Source of the DNA: Thermoanaerobaculia bacterium
Lineage (GTDB): Bacteria > Acidobacteriota > Thermoanaerobaculia > Multivoradales > J023
Length of the DNA: 64,000 bases
Reading direction: 5' to 3'
Assembly (NCBI GenBank): GCA_030431255.1
Contig: JAUIJL010000005.1
Span: 93,313 to 157,312 of the forward strand
Under the pieces are notes generated by a model that had not been told where the DNA came from, did no database searches, and saw nothing but the letters and a program-made list of their open reading frames with translations. The position numbers were made by a program, and so were the translations under genes. Below are positions 8,919-19,000 of the stretch, piece by piece. Position 1 is the stretch's first letter, and each line of letters starts with the position of its first letter.

Positions 8919-9323
8919 TCAGGGATCGAGCACGTGTTTCGGCGGGTCGAAACAGGTGAATTCTCCCTCAAAAACCAGATCGTCGCCACGCCGGACCGTC
9001 ACGGCGACGAAGATTTTCTTGCCCTCGGTGCGATCGATGCGGGCGTCGGCAACCACTCGCTCCCCCGCTTTGACCGGCCGCAGGAATTTGCTTTGGGCGG
9101 CCCCCAACACCACATTGGGTCGGTTGACCGCCATCATGGCCGCGTAATCCGCTAAGGAAAAGATGAAACCGCCATGGACCAAGGCGTGATCATCGGCCTT
9201 CATGACGTCCGTGGTGCTCAGCTCCAAGGTGGCCGACCCCGGCTCGAGCTTCAAAATCCGGCCGCAGAGATCCGGATCCATGGCGAGGTGGGTGTTGGCG
9301 GCGGGATTCGAAGGCTGCGACAT
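8919..9323 (-). CDS. PaaI-type hotdog-fold thioesterase
   Basis: This 134-residue protein is the usual length for a single hotdog domain. The segment [20 protein letters not shown] matches the hotdog central helix, where HGG and the following acidic residue take part in acyl-CoA binding and hydrolysis. [18 protein letters not shown] and [12 protein letters not shown] follow as the later strands. It probably hydrolyses an acyl- or aryl-CoA thioester in the cytoplasm. The start at 9323 is preceded by GGGAG. It lies directly upstream of the ILVBL-like gene on the same strand, so the two may act on related CoA intermediates, though the gap of about 75 bases leaves co-transcription open. Confidence 0.85.
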   Translation of the reverse strand: MSQPSNPAANTHLAMDPDLCGRILKLEPGSATLELSTTDVMKADDHALVHGGFIFSLADYAAMMAVNRPNVVLGAAQSKFLRPVKAGERVVADARIDRTEGKKIFVAVTVRRGDDLVFEGEFTCFDPPKHVLDP

Positions 9324-9393
9324 ATTGGCTCCCGGCTCTTATGCTGAAAGTTATTGGTCGTGCCCGGATGTTGATCCAGGTCGATGAATACAA

Positions 9394-9423
9394 ATCGGGC
9401 CGACGCTCTCGCATCGGCCCGAT
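9394..9423 (-). terminator. Hairpin downstream of the P5C dehydrogenase gene
   Basis: ATCGGGCCGA (9394-9403) and TCGGCCCGAT (9414-9423) form a perfect 10-bp stem with a 10-base loop, 20 bases after the stop at 9443. On the minus strand it is followed by only a short T-rich stretch (TTTGTATT), so it is a plausible but not textbook intrinsic terminator. Confidence 0.6.
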
Positions 9424-9442
9424 CTATGAGTCAAAGTGACGG

Positions 9443-11074
9443 TTATTCGTCCGCCATGTGGGGGTAGGCGTAGTCGGTGGGCGGCACGAAGTTTTCCTTG
9501 ATCGAGCGCTGGGAGACCCAACGCAACAAGTTGAACACCGAGCCGGCTTTATCGTTGGTGCCGGAGGCCCGTCCACCGCCGAACGGCTGCTGACCGACCA
9601 CGGCGCCGGTGGGTTTGTCGTTGATGTAGAAGTTGCCGGCGGAGTGACGCAGGCGAGCGGTCAAGTCGTTGATCACCCCCCGCTCCCGGGCGAAGATCGC
9701 GCCGGTCAAAGCATACGGGCTGGTGGTGTCGCACAGCTCGATCGCCTCGTCCAGGTCCTCGTCGTCGTAGACGTACACCGTCAACACCGGTCCGAAGAGC
9801 TCGACTTCCATGGTCTCGTATTTCGGCTTTTTGGCCAGGATCACCGTCGGTTCGATGAAATAACCCTTGGAATCGTCGTAACCGCCACCGCAGACGATCT
9901 CGGCATCGTCGGACGCCTTGGCCCGATCGATGGCACCGGTGATGGTACCGAAGGCCTTTTTGTCGATGACCGCGCACATGAAGTTGCGGAAGTCCATCGG
10001 CGAGCCCATTTGAATGGTGCCGATCTCAGACTTCAAGCCATCGACCACCTCGGACCACATGGATTTCGGAACGTAAGCCCGGGAGGCTGCGGAGCATTTC
10101 TGCCCTTGGTATTCAAACGCGCCGCGAACCATGGCGATGACCAAGGTGCGGACGTCGGCGCTGGGATGGGCGAAGATGAAGTCTTTGCCACCGGTCTCAC
10201 CGACGATGCGCGGGTAGGATTTGTATTTCTGGATGTTGTCGCCGATGGTGCGCCACATGGATTGGAAAGTGGCGGTGGAGCCGGTGAAGTGGATGCCGGC
10301 CAAGTGAGGGCTGGCCAAAACGGGGTCGCCGACCGCGGCACCACGGCCCGGAACCAGGTTGATGACACCGGCGGGCAGACCGGCTTCTTCCAGCAGCTTG
10401 GTGATGTAGTAGGCCGACAAGACCGCCGTCGAGGCAGGCTTCCACAGGGCCACACAACCCATCATGGCCGGGGCGGTGGGCAGGTTGCCGCCGATGGAGG
10501 TGAAGTTGAACGGCGTGACCGCGAAGACGAAACCTTCGAGCGCCCGATACTCGACCTTATTCCAAATGCCCGAATCGGAGATCGGCTGCTCGGTGTAAAG
10601 CTGACGCATGTAGTGGGCATTGAAGCGCCAGAAATCGATCAGCTCGCAAGCGGAGTCGATTTCCGCCTGGAAGACGTTCTTCGATTGGTTGAGCATGGTG
10701 GCGGCGTTGATGGTGTCGCGCCACGGGCCCGCCAGCAGATCGGCGGCCTTGAGGAAGACCGCGGCGCGGTCTTCCCAGGGCATCTCCGACCAGGTCTTCC
10801 AAGCCTTCTGACCGGCCTCGATCGCCTGTTGCACCTCGGCCTCGCCGGCCTGGTGAAACGTGCCGAGCACATGTCCGTGGTCGTGGGGGCAAACCATTTC
10901 GCCCGTATTGCCGGTGCGGACTTCCTCACCGCCGATGATCAGGGGAACCTCGACCTGCTCCGCGAGCATCTGGTCCAGACGTTTCTTGATCGAAGCCCGC
11001 TCCGGAGATCCGGGGGCGTATGCTTTAATCGGCTCGTTGACCGGAGTCGGTACCTGAATAATTCCGTTGGGCAT
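9443..11074 (-). CDS. pruA: L-glutamate gamma-semialdehyde (1-pyrroline-5-carboxylate) dehydrogenase
   Basis: The start at ATG 11074 has a strong TAGGAGG site; a longer frame upstream lacks support. The 543-residue enzyme belongs to the aldehyde dehydrogenase superfamily. It has the NAD region LWKPASTAVLSAYY and HFTGST, the glutamate box GETGGKDF, and the catalytic Cys in FEYQGQKCSAASRAYVP. The C-terminal FGGGRASGTNDK is typical of P5C dehydrogenases. The overall look is that of the stand-alone ALDH4A1-like type rather than the bifunctional PutA. It oxidises glutamate semialdehyde, from proline or arginine breakdown, to glutamate with NAD+. No proline dehydrogenase gene is adjacent. Confidence 0.92.
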   Translation of the reverse strand: MPNGIIQVPTPVNEPIKAYAPGSPERASIKKRLDQMLAEQVEVPLIIGGEEVRTGNTGEMVCPHDHGHVLGTFHQAGEAEVQQAIEAGQKAWKTWSEMPWEDRAAVFLKAADLLAGPWRDTINAATMLNQSKNVFQAEIDSACELIDFWRFNAHYMRQLYTEQPISDSGIWNKVEYRALEGFVFAVTPFNFTSIGGNLPTAPAMMGCVALWKPASTAVLSAYYITKLLEEAGLPAGVINLVPGRGAAVGDPVLASPHLAGIHFTGSTATFQSMWRTIGDNIQKYKSYPRIVGETGGKDFIFAHPSADVRTLVIAMVRGAFEYQGQKCSAASRAYVPKSMWSEVVDGLKSEIGTIQMGSPMDFRNFMCAVIDKKAFGTITGAIDRAKASDDAEIVCGGGYDDSKGYFIEPTVILAKKPKYETMEVELFGPVLTVYVYDDEDLDEAIELCDTTSPYALTGAIFARERGVINDLTARLRHSAGNFYINDKPTGAVVGQQPFGGGRASGTNDKAGSVFNLLRWVSQRSIKENFVPPTDYAYPHMADE

Positions 11075-11287
11075 GGTTGGCCTCCTATGCGGTCGTTGCG
11101 ACCGTCGTTTCGGCAATCAAGCGTGGGATGCTTCAAGACGCGGTGTAGAAGATTCGCGTCGGGGTGTGCGGTGCTGAAAACAAGGGCGCGGCTCGCTAAA
11201 AGCGGGCGCAGCGCTCAAGACTGGATGGTATACAAATATACATCCGGCGGCCACCCCCGTTTACCGAAGGCTGACAAAGCTGCCGCT

Positions 11288-14200
11288 TTAGCGCTCCAGC
11301 GTCCGATAGGCGGCCGGCACCACCACCAGGGTCAGCAAGGTCGAGGCCAGCAGACCGCCGATCACCACCATGGCCATGGGCGCCCGCAGCTCGCTGCCTT
11401 CGCCCAAGCCGACGGCCATGGGCAGCAGGCCGAGGACCGTGGTCGCCGTGGTCATGAGGATGGGCCGCAGACGCAGACGGCCGGCTTGGGAGATGGCGTC
11501 GAATCGGCTGGCCCCTTCCCGCCGTAGCCGATTGGCGGTGTCGACCAAGATGATGGCGTTGTTGACCACGATGCCCGCCAGCAGCACGACGCCGATCAGC
11601 ACCACCACCGAGATGTGCACGTCGAAGAGCACCATGGTGCCGATGACGCCGATCAGTGACAGGGGCACGCTAAATAGGATGACGAAAGGGTGCAATAGAG
11701 ATTCGAATTGCGACGCCATCACCAGGTAGACCAGGAAAATCGCCAGGGAGATGGCCAGCTTCATGGAGTCGAAGGAGGTCTCCATCTCCTGTTGCTGCCC
11801 GCCCAAATGCCAATCGAAGCCGACGGGCAAGTTGAGGGCTTCCATGGCGTCGGTGATTTCCGCCGACGCCGAGGCCAGGTCCAGGCCGTCGAGATTGGCG
11901 GTGATCAACGCCGCCCGCTCGCCGTCGACCCGTCGGACCTCGGCCGGCCCGTCGGCCTCGATCACCTCCGCCACCGCCGACAGGGGCAAGGCGGTTTTAC
12001 CCTGTTGATGAACCACCAAATTACGCAAGTCCTCGGCGCTGGAACGGTAGGTCTCCTGGGACCGGATGCGGATGTCGATGGTTCGATCCTGGCGTTGGAT
12101 CTCCGTCGCCACCTCACCTTGGACTTTGGTGCGCACCACCGACGCCACGTCTTGAATGGACAAGCCGTAGACCGCCAGACGGCGGCGGTCGAAGATCACC
12201 TGCAGCTCCGGAAGCCCGCCCTCGGCGGTGGATTCCACATCGGTGAAGCCGGGAGTGTCCGCCAGCCGGGCGGTGAGGTCGTCCGACAATCGACGGAGCA
12301 GGTTCAAATTGAAACCCCGTAGCTCGATTTCAATCGGTGTCTTGAAGCTGAAATAGGAAGGGCGTCCGAACTTCGCCTCGAGCTCGGGATCGGTCTGAAC
12401 CAGCTCTCGGACCTCGGCCATCAGCGCTTCTTCTTTTTCGCGGGAAAAGGGCGGCGCCACCGTGAAGGTCAGCTGACCGCGATGCTCCCGATTCTCCCCG
12501 GCGATGCCCCCTTGTTGAGACGCGCTACCGGCGATGGCGTAGACCCGTTCGACCCCGTCGAGCTCCATGGCCTGGGATTCGAGGTTGGCCATGCGCCGCT
12601 GGGTGACTTCCAGGTGGGTGCCCGGGGGCATTTCCAAATCGGCGAAGAACTCCCCCTGCACCAGCTCCGGCACCAGCTCGCCACCCAGGCCGCCGACCAG
12701 GGTCAAGCTGCCGGCCATCAGCAGACCACCCACCAGCAGCACGAGAAACGGTCGGCGCAAGGACCGGTCCAAGAAGTCGCCATAAGCCCGCTCCAGACGC
12801 TCGAAACCCCATTGAAAAAGCGCCGCCGGACGATCCAGGAGCCAGGCCACGGGGCGCAACAGGAGGCCGAGCACCTTCATCACCCCAGAGACCAAAGCGA
12901 CCGTGCCTTTCAAGAGGATTCCGTCCCCAGCGTCCTGATCGGATTCGGAGCGCGGCTCCACCGGCGCTTGCCGCGACGCCAACATGGGAATCACCGTCAG
13001 CGCCACCACCAACGACACCAGGAGGGAGAAGGTCACCGTCAGGGCTTGGTCGGTGAAGAATTGCGCCGCTACCCCCTCGACGAAAATGATCGGTAGGAAC
13101 ACGCAAATGCTGGTGAAGGTGGACGCCATGATGGCCGACGACACCTCCTTGGCGCCGACCCGGGCGGCCTCCACCACCCCGAGGCCTTCGTCCCGCCGCC
13201 GCTGGATAGACTCCAACACCACGATGGCGTTATCCACCAACAGGCCGATGCCGAGGGTCAGCCCGCCCAACGACATGATGTTGAGGGAGATGTCGAAGGC
13301 GTACATCAGGAAGAACGTCGCGACCACCGAGATGGGGATGGCAATGCCGATGATCGAGGTCGTCCGCCAGCTGCGCAAGAAGAGGAAGAGCACCAGAATC
13401 GCCAGCGCACCGCCCATGGCGGCGGTTTCCAGGACCTCGCGCACGGAGGCTTCGATGTAGCGGGCTTGGTCGGTGATTTGGGAGATGCGCAGGTTGGGAT
13501 CAATGGCGTTGAGCGTTTTGCGCAGCTCCTCGATCCGGGCACGCGCGCGCTTCGACACCGTCACCGTATTGGTGCCACCCGCCTTGTAAATCGCCACCTC
13601 GACGGCCTCTTCACCGTCGATCCGGGTCATGATCTCGCGCTCGCGAAAGCCTTTCCGCACCGTCGCTACATCGGAAACCCGGATCAGCGCCGCGCCGCCA
13701 CTGTCGGTGGACGGCAGGCGCGAGATCACCAGCTCCTCGATTTGCTCCGGCCGCAAAATCTCGTTGACGGTCCGGACCATGTACCGGCTCTGGCCGTCCA
13801 CCAGGCGGCCGCCCGTGATGTTGACGTTCTCCTGGGCCAGACGGCTGCGCACCGCCTCCGCGGTGAGACCGAGGTTGGCCAGACGTCGCTCGTCGAGCTC
13901 GACTTGGATCTCTTCCTCCAGACCACCCTGGACCACCACCGCCGCGACCCCTTCTAAACGCTCCAAGGGTCGTTGAATCCGCTCCTCGGTGAAACGCCGG
14001 AGCCGGGTCAAGTCCGGATCGCCGGAAACCGCTAAGCGCAAGATCGGGTCCAGGGACGGATCGTAGCGCAGCAACACCGGCGGCTCCGCGTCCTGGGGCA
14101 GGCGGATGACGTCCAATCGCTCGCGCACGTCGAGGGCGGCGAAGTCCATGGACGTGCCCCAGGCGAATTCCAGCACCACCTCGCTGACCTCCGCCCGGGA

Positions 14201-14449
14201 GCTGGAGGACACCCGCACCAAATTGCCCACCACGCCGACCGCGTCTTCCACCGGCCGGGTGATCAACGTCTCCACTTCCACCGGCGCCGCGCCGGGAAGG
14301 TCCGTGCGCACGGTCATGGACGGATAGGTGATGTCGGGCAATAGGTCGGTAGCGAGATTGCCGAAGGCCACCCAGCCGAAGACCACGGCGGCGACGGCGA
14401 AAATGAAGATGGTGACCGGTCGCCGGATCGAAAGGTCGACGAGGCTCAT
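11288..14449 (-). CDS. RND efflux permease B (AcrB/HAE-like)
   Basis: This 1053-residue inner-membrane pump has a first membrane segment right after MSLVDLSIRRPVTIFIFAVA and two large periplasmic loops. Two sets of membrane helices follow (for example GLTLGIGLLVDNAIVVLES and GVVLLAGIVVNNAIILVDT). The acidic DN pair in helix 4 (LLVDNAIVV) is the part used for proton relay in RND pumps. The start ATG overlaps the end of the adaptor gene by 4 bases (ATGA), so it is translationally coupled to it. Cargo cannot be predicted from sequence alone. No TolC-like outer-membrane channel gene is present in this window. Confidence 0.92.
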   Translation of the reverse strand: MSLVDLSIRRPVTIFIFAVAAVVFGWVAFGNLATDLLPDITYPSMTVRTDLPGAAPVEVETLITRPVEDAVGVVGNLVRVSSSSRAEVSEVVLEFAWGTSMDFAALDVRERLDVIRLPQDAEPPVLLRYDPSLDPILRLAVSGDPDLTRLRRFTEERIQRPLERLEGVAAVVVQGGLEEEIQVELDERRLANLGLTAEAVRSRLAQENVNITGGRLVDGQSRYMVRTVNEILRPEQIEELVISRLPSTDSGGAALIRVSDVATVRKGFREREIMTRIDGEEAVEVAIYKAGGTNTVTVSKRARARIEELRKTLNAIDPNLRISQITDQARYIEASVREVLETAAMGGALAILVLFLFLRSWRTTSIIGIAIPISVVATFFLMYAFDISLNIMSLGGLTLGIGLLVDNAIVVLESIQRRRDEGLGVVEAARVGAKEVSSAIMASTFTSICVFLPIIFVEGVAAQFFTDQALTVTFSLLVSLVVALTVIPMLASRQAPVEPRSESDQDAGDGILLKGTVALVSGVMKVLGLLLRPVAWLLDRPAALFQWGFERLERAYGDFLDRSLRRPFLVLLVGGLLMAGSLTLVGGLGGELVPELVQGEFFADLEMPPGTHLEVTQRRMANLESQAMELDGVERVYAIAGSASQQGGIAGENREHRGQLTFTVAPPFSREKEEALMAEVRELVQTDPELEAKFGRPSYFSFKTPIEIELRGFNLNLLRRLSDDLTARLADTPGFTDVESTAEGGLPELQVIFDRRRLAVYGLSIQDVASVVRTKVQGEVATEIQRQDRTIDIRIRSQETYRSSAEDLRNLVVHQQGKTALPLSAVAEVIEADGPAEVRRVDGERAALITANLDGLDLASASAEITDAMEALNLPVGFDWHLGGQQQEMETSFDSMKLAISLAIFLVYLVMASQFESLLHPFVILFSVPLSLIGVIGTMVLFDVHISVVVLIGVVLLAGIVVNNAIILVDTANRLRREGASRFDAISQAGRLRLRPILMTTATTVLGLLPMAVGLGEGSELRAPMAMVVIGGLLASTLLTLVVVPAAYRTLER

Positions 14450-16035
14450 TCGCCTCCGCCCTCCCCCCGCTGCCGGCGGCGTTCCTTCATGCGCTCCAGG
14501 CGCTCTTCAATCTCGGAGTCGGTCATGCCACGCTCGCGCATCCGCTCCTTCACCTGCTTCACTTGCTCCGGATCGTTGAGGTCCAGATCACGGAATCGGC
14601 CCCCGCGACCACCCCGCTCGCCGCGACCGCCTTCACTGCGTCCAATTTCATCGCGTCCAATTTCATCGCGTCCCGCTTCGGCGCCCTGGAACCCAGGTCC
14701 GGGTCGATCGTCAGACCCGGACCGCGCCGACGGTGCGCCATCCGACACCACGCTGTCCGACACCGCGCCATCCGACGCAGCGCTGCCCGAGCCCAAGATC
14801 TCGATCGGCGTGCCGTCGGTCAGGCCGTCTTGACCGACGACGACGATTTGCTCACCTTCCTCCAATCCGGAGAGCACTTCCAGGAGATCGTCATTCCTGA
14901 AACCCAGCTCCAGATCTCGGCGCGCGGCCATGCCTTCGTTGATCACGTAGACCGTATTGCCCAGGCTATCGAGGGCCAGCGCGGCCTTGGGCACGACCAG
15001 GGCGTCGGGACGATTCGCCATCTCCAAAAAGACGTTGGCGAACATTCCCGGTCGCAGCTTGCCTTGACCCGACACCTCCAGGGTGACTTTCACCGTGCCG
15101 CTGGCCGCATCCACCACCGGCGAGACCCGCAACACCTTGGCTTCAAAACGGGTGTCGCCAAAGGATTCCACGGTCAGCTCCGCCCTTTGTCCAATAGACA
15201 GCTTGGACAGCTCACGCTCCGGGACTTGGATCGGGCACAACAGGGGATCGAAGTCGGACAGCCTGAACAGGCGCGCGCCGTTTTGCAGGAATTCCGCGAA
15301 TTTGACGTAGCGCTGCACCACCAAGCCCGAGAACGGCGCGGTGATGCGGGTATAGGCCAGCTGCACCTCGAGCCGCTCCAGATCCCCTTTGGCCGACTCG
15401 AAGGACGCGAAAGCTTGATCGTAGGACTCCCGAGCCACCAGCTCTTTTTCGAAGAGCTCCTTGATGCGCTCATAGGATTGACGCGCCTCGTCGAGGCGAA
15501 CCTTCGCCACCTCGAGCTGCGCCACGATCTCGCGATCGTCGATGGTGGCCAAGAGCTGGCCCTTGCGAACCCGCTGCCCTTCTTCGGTATTCAGCCGGGT
15601 GACCGGTCCTGAAACTCGGGCCACCAGATCCACCTCGTTCTCGGCTTCGAGGGTACCGTTGGTTTCGAAAAAGAGGGAGATGGTCTGACGTCCGACCGAA
15701 GCCACCTCCACCGGCACCCCGCGCGAGCTTTCGCCGCCGCCGGCGAATCCTCCTGGAGGACCTCCGTGGCCGCCGCGGCGACCTCCGCGACCGGAGCGCC
15801 CCCCGCGACCTCCGCGCTCGGAGCCGTCGCCCTTGTCGGCCTTTTTGTCGCCGTGGCTTTCACCGCCGGAACCCGAGCCCTCAGAGCTCGAGTCTTTGGA
15901 GGCTGAGTCCCCAGAACCGGAGCAGCCGGTGAAGAGAGCCGGCGACGCCAAGAGCAACAGCACTGAAAAGGCCGGCAAAGCCGATCTCCGACGAAAAGAC
16001 GATCCAACAAAAGTGGCCAAAAACGACGTGGTCAT
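14446..16035 (-). CDS. RND membrane-fusion adaptor lipoprotein (HlyD/AcrA family) with basic low-complexity ends
   Basis: This 529-residue adaptor begins with a signal peptide ending at ALFTGCSGSGDS, where the Cys is the likely lipidation site. A Ser/Glu/Lys-rich linker and a Gly/Arg/His-rich stretch (about residues 75-105) follow. The core has the biotinyl-lipoyl-like domains (VARVSGPVTRLNTEEGQRV and ARITAPFSGLVVQRYV) around a short coiled coil, then beta-barrel regions. The C-terminal 100 residues are unusual: GRDEIGRDEIGRSEGGRGE, then an Arg/Glu-rich helix with MTDSEIEERLERMKERRR. The adaptor bridges the inner-membrane pump and an outer channel. It sits between two permease genes. Confidence 0.9.
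   Translation of the reverse strand: MTTSFLATFVGSSFRRRSALPAFSVLLLLASPALFTGCSGSGDSASKDSSSEGSGSGGESHGDKKADKGDGSERGGRGGRSGRGGRRGGHGGPPGGFAGGGESSRGVPVEVASVGRQTISLFFETNGTLEAENEVDLVARVSGPVTRLNTEEGQRVRKGQLLATIDDREIVAQLEVAKVRLDEARQSYERIKELFEKELVARESYDQAFASFESAKGDLERLEVQLAYTRITAPFSGLVVQRYVKFAEFLQNGARLFRLSDFDPLLCPIQVPERELSKLSIGQRAELTVESFGDTRFEAKVLRVSPVVDAASGTVKVTLEVSGQGKLRPGMFANVFLEMANRPDALVVPKAALALDSLGNTVYVINEGMAARRDLELGFRNDDLLEVLSGLEEGEQIVVVGQDGLTDGTPIEILGSGSAASDGAVSDSVVSDGAPSARSGSDDRPGPGFQGAEAGRDEIGRDEIGRSEGGRGERGGRGGRFRDLDLNDPEQVKQVKERMRERGMTDSEIEERLERMKERRRQRGEGGGE
14641..14670. repeat. Exact 15-bp tandem duplication within the adaptor gene
   Basis: The 15-mer TCCAATTTCATCGCG is repeated exactly at 14641-14655 and 14656-14670. 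It encodes the doubled GRDEI pentapeptide in the C-terminal low-complexity tail. The identical codons suggest a recent slippage event. Confidence 0.8.
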
Positions 16036-16050
16036 AGGGTAAGTCTCCGT

Positions 16051-19000
16051 TCAGATGACGCGAACCGCCACCCGCCTCCAGAATCGAGCAATATCGTCGA
16101 CCACCGAATAGAAAGTCGGAACGATCAGCAGTGTGAGAAATGTGGATGTGGTCAATCCCCCGAGGATCACCAGACCCACGGGTGCCCAAGTGGCGGCTCG
16201 GCCTTCGAGGGGACCAAAATATTGGGGCAGAATCACCGGCGCGACCATCGGCAGCAGGCCGACGATGGTCGTCACCGCGGTCATGAGGATCGCCCGCAAG
16301 CGATCCCGTCCGCCGGTGAGGATCGCGTCGCGACGACGCAATCCCTCGGCCCGTAGGCGGTTGATGTGATCCACCAACACAATGGCGTTGTTGACCACCA
16401 CTCCGACCAACACGATGAAACCGAGCTCGGTGAAGTTGTCCCGCGGTTGGGCCGCCAGCTTCATCACCACGCCGACACCGATGAAGGCAAAGGGCACGGC
16501 CATCATGATGGCGAACGGATGGGTAAAGCTTTCGAAGAGCGCGGCCATCAGCATGTAGACCAGAATCAAGGCGAAGAGCAAGGCGAAATTCGAGCCTTCT
16601 TGGTCGCGTTGACCCATACGATTCCAGCGACCGAAGCTCCACGAGTAACCCGGTGGCAGGGGCATCGACGCCATGATGCCACCGACGCTTCGCATGGCCA
16701 TGCCCATGGCCTGCGGATCGTCCGTATTGGTGGTCACTTGGATCTTGGCTTGGCGGTTCTCCCGCTCGATGGACCTCGGCCCGGGTTTCGCCTCAAAGTC
16801 GGCGACCGCTTCCAACGCCATGGCTTCCGCCTGGGTCGGATGCAGCTCGAAACCCCGGAGCTGGCCGAGGGTTGCTTCCTCTTGGTCCCGATAGAGCATG
16901 GTGAGGTCGATCTCACGATCGTCGCTCGAAATATAAGACACGCTGCGGCTCGACAGGGCGGTCTGCACGGTTTGGGCCACCGCCTGGGTCGACAGACCGG
17001 CCCGCAAGGCGCGATCTCGGTTGACTTGCACCCACAGCTCTTGATCGCCGCTTTCCAAGGATAAATCGACGTCGGAGATGCCGGGAATCTGCTCCATCTG
17101 AGCGGCGACCTCACGGGCGATCAGCTCCAGCACTTTAGGGTCGTCACCGGACAGCTCGAGCTCCACACCACCGCCGCCGTGACGCCGGGAGGCTTGGCCG
17201 ATGCGCAGCTCGACACCCGCCTTGGTGGGCAACAGCTCGCGGACCCGATCCCGCACCTCGGTGGTCGACAATCGGCTTTCGCTTTCGTCCTTGAGGTGCA
17301 GCTCGACTCGCCGACCACCCCTAAAACCTCCCCGGGATCGCCCGCCTCCCTTGTCGTAGGACGAAGTGATGTCGGCGATATCGAGCTCGTCTTTCTTGGC
17401 CATCAGAAGGCCTCGGATTTCGTCGAAGAGCTCGCGAGTCTGCTCCAAGGAATAGTTGCGCGGGGTGTCGATGTTGATCGTCACCTGACGTTCTTGGGTC
17501 CGGCCGGAAAAGGATCGCTCGATGCCGGAAAAGAGCATCCACGAGCCCCAGAGCATGCCCGCCGCCAGCACCAAGAAGGCCATGCGAAAGCGCAGGGTGA
17601 ACCGAAGCGTGGCCACGTACCATCGCTCGAGGGCGCGCAGGAACTTTGGCGGCGAGGGCTTCTCGTGAGTCAGGATCAACGCCGCGACCATGGGCACCAC
17701 GGTCAAGGCGACCAGCAGCGAAGCGATCATGACGATGCAAATCGTGGTCCCGACCTCCACCAAATAGCGAGAGAAGAATCCTCCCGACGAGCGGAGAAAG
17801 ATTACCGGCACGAAGACACAGAGGGTCGTTACCGTGGAAGCGATGATCGGCAGGGCGACATCGGACGTGCCGCGCAAGGCGGCCGTAGGAGCGGGCTCAC
17901 CGAAATTTTCGAGCCGCCGGTATACCGATTCGATCACCACGATCGAGCTGTCCACCAACATGCCCAGAGCCAGCACGAGGCCCATCAAGCTGATGACGTT
18001 CAAGGTGATGGTCGACCAACCGGCCTGGCGGATCAAGAAGATCAGCACGAAGGTGAAAACTACCGAAATCGGGATGGCGATGCCCACCAATAGGGTGGTG
18101 CGGAATCGACGGAGGAAGAGAAAGACCGCCAGAATCGCCAGCCCACCTCCCAACAGACCGGCGTTTCGCAGCTGGGAGAGCCCCTTGCGGACATCTTCCG
18201 AGGAATCGTGAAATATGCGCGCCCGATGCCCCTTCCATCGAGGATCGGCGGCCAGCACCTCGAGCTCCGCCTTGACCGTCTGCACCACGTCGAGCAAGTT
18301 GGCGTCGGACGTTTTGTAGATCCGAACCCCGAGGGATTCCTCGCCGTTGAGGAAATTGAAGTCTTCCTGCTCGGGAAAGTCGTACACCACCTGCGCCACA
18401 TCACCGAGGCTGAGCCCGGAGCCGTCGATCGGCAGTCGGCGGATATCGTCCAAGCTCTTCAGCTGGCCGAGCACCCGCACCTGGAGCCGACGAGATCCTT
18501 CGTCGATCTGACCCGCGGAAAGATCGAGGTGGTTTTGGCGCAGGGTCGAGGAAAGTCGACGCACATCCACGCCGTGGGCCGCCATGCGATCCGCGTCCAA
18601 CCGGATCTCGACGGCCCGAGTTCTCAAACCGCGCATCTGCGCCTGGGCGACACCGTCGAGACGTTCCAAGCGTCGCTGCACGACCCGCTCGGCGAAGTCG
18701 TAGAGCTCCTCTCGCGGCCACTCGGCGGAGAGATCGAAACGCAGCACCGGGATATCCGAGGTTTGGAAACGGCGAATGCGAATCTGCCGCACCTCCGACG
18801 GCAACAGATGTCGAGCACGATCCACTCGGTCTCGCACCTCCACCGCTGCCATATCCATATCCGTGCCGTCGACGAACGTGACGTCCAACCGTCCTTGATC
18901 CGCGGACGCATTGGCCGACAGGCGGTCGAGATTCGGCAACGTGCCCAGGCTGTCCTCCAGCGGCCGAATGATCCGCTGCGCCACCTCCTCGGGCGACGCC

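Noticed and set aside
9458-11527. 689-codon plus-strand open frame opposite pruA
   Set aside because: It lies antisense to a clear P5C dehydrogenase with all motifs; its His/Gly/Asp-rich composition is typical of antisense shadows.
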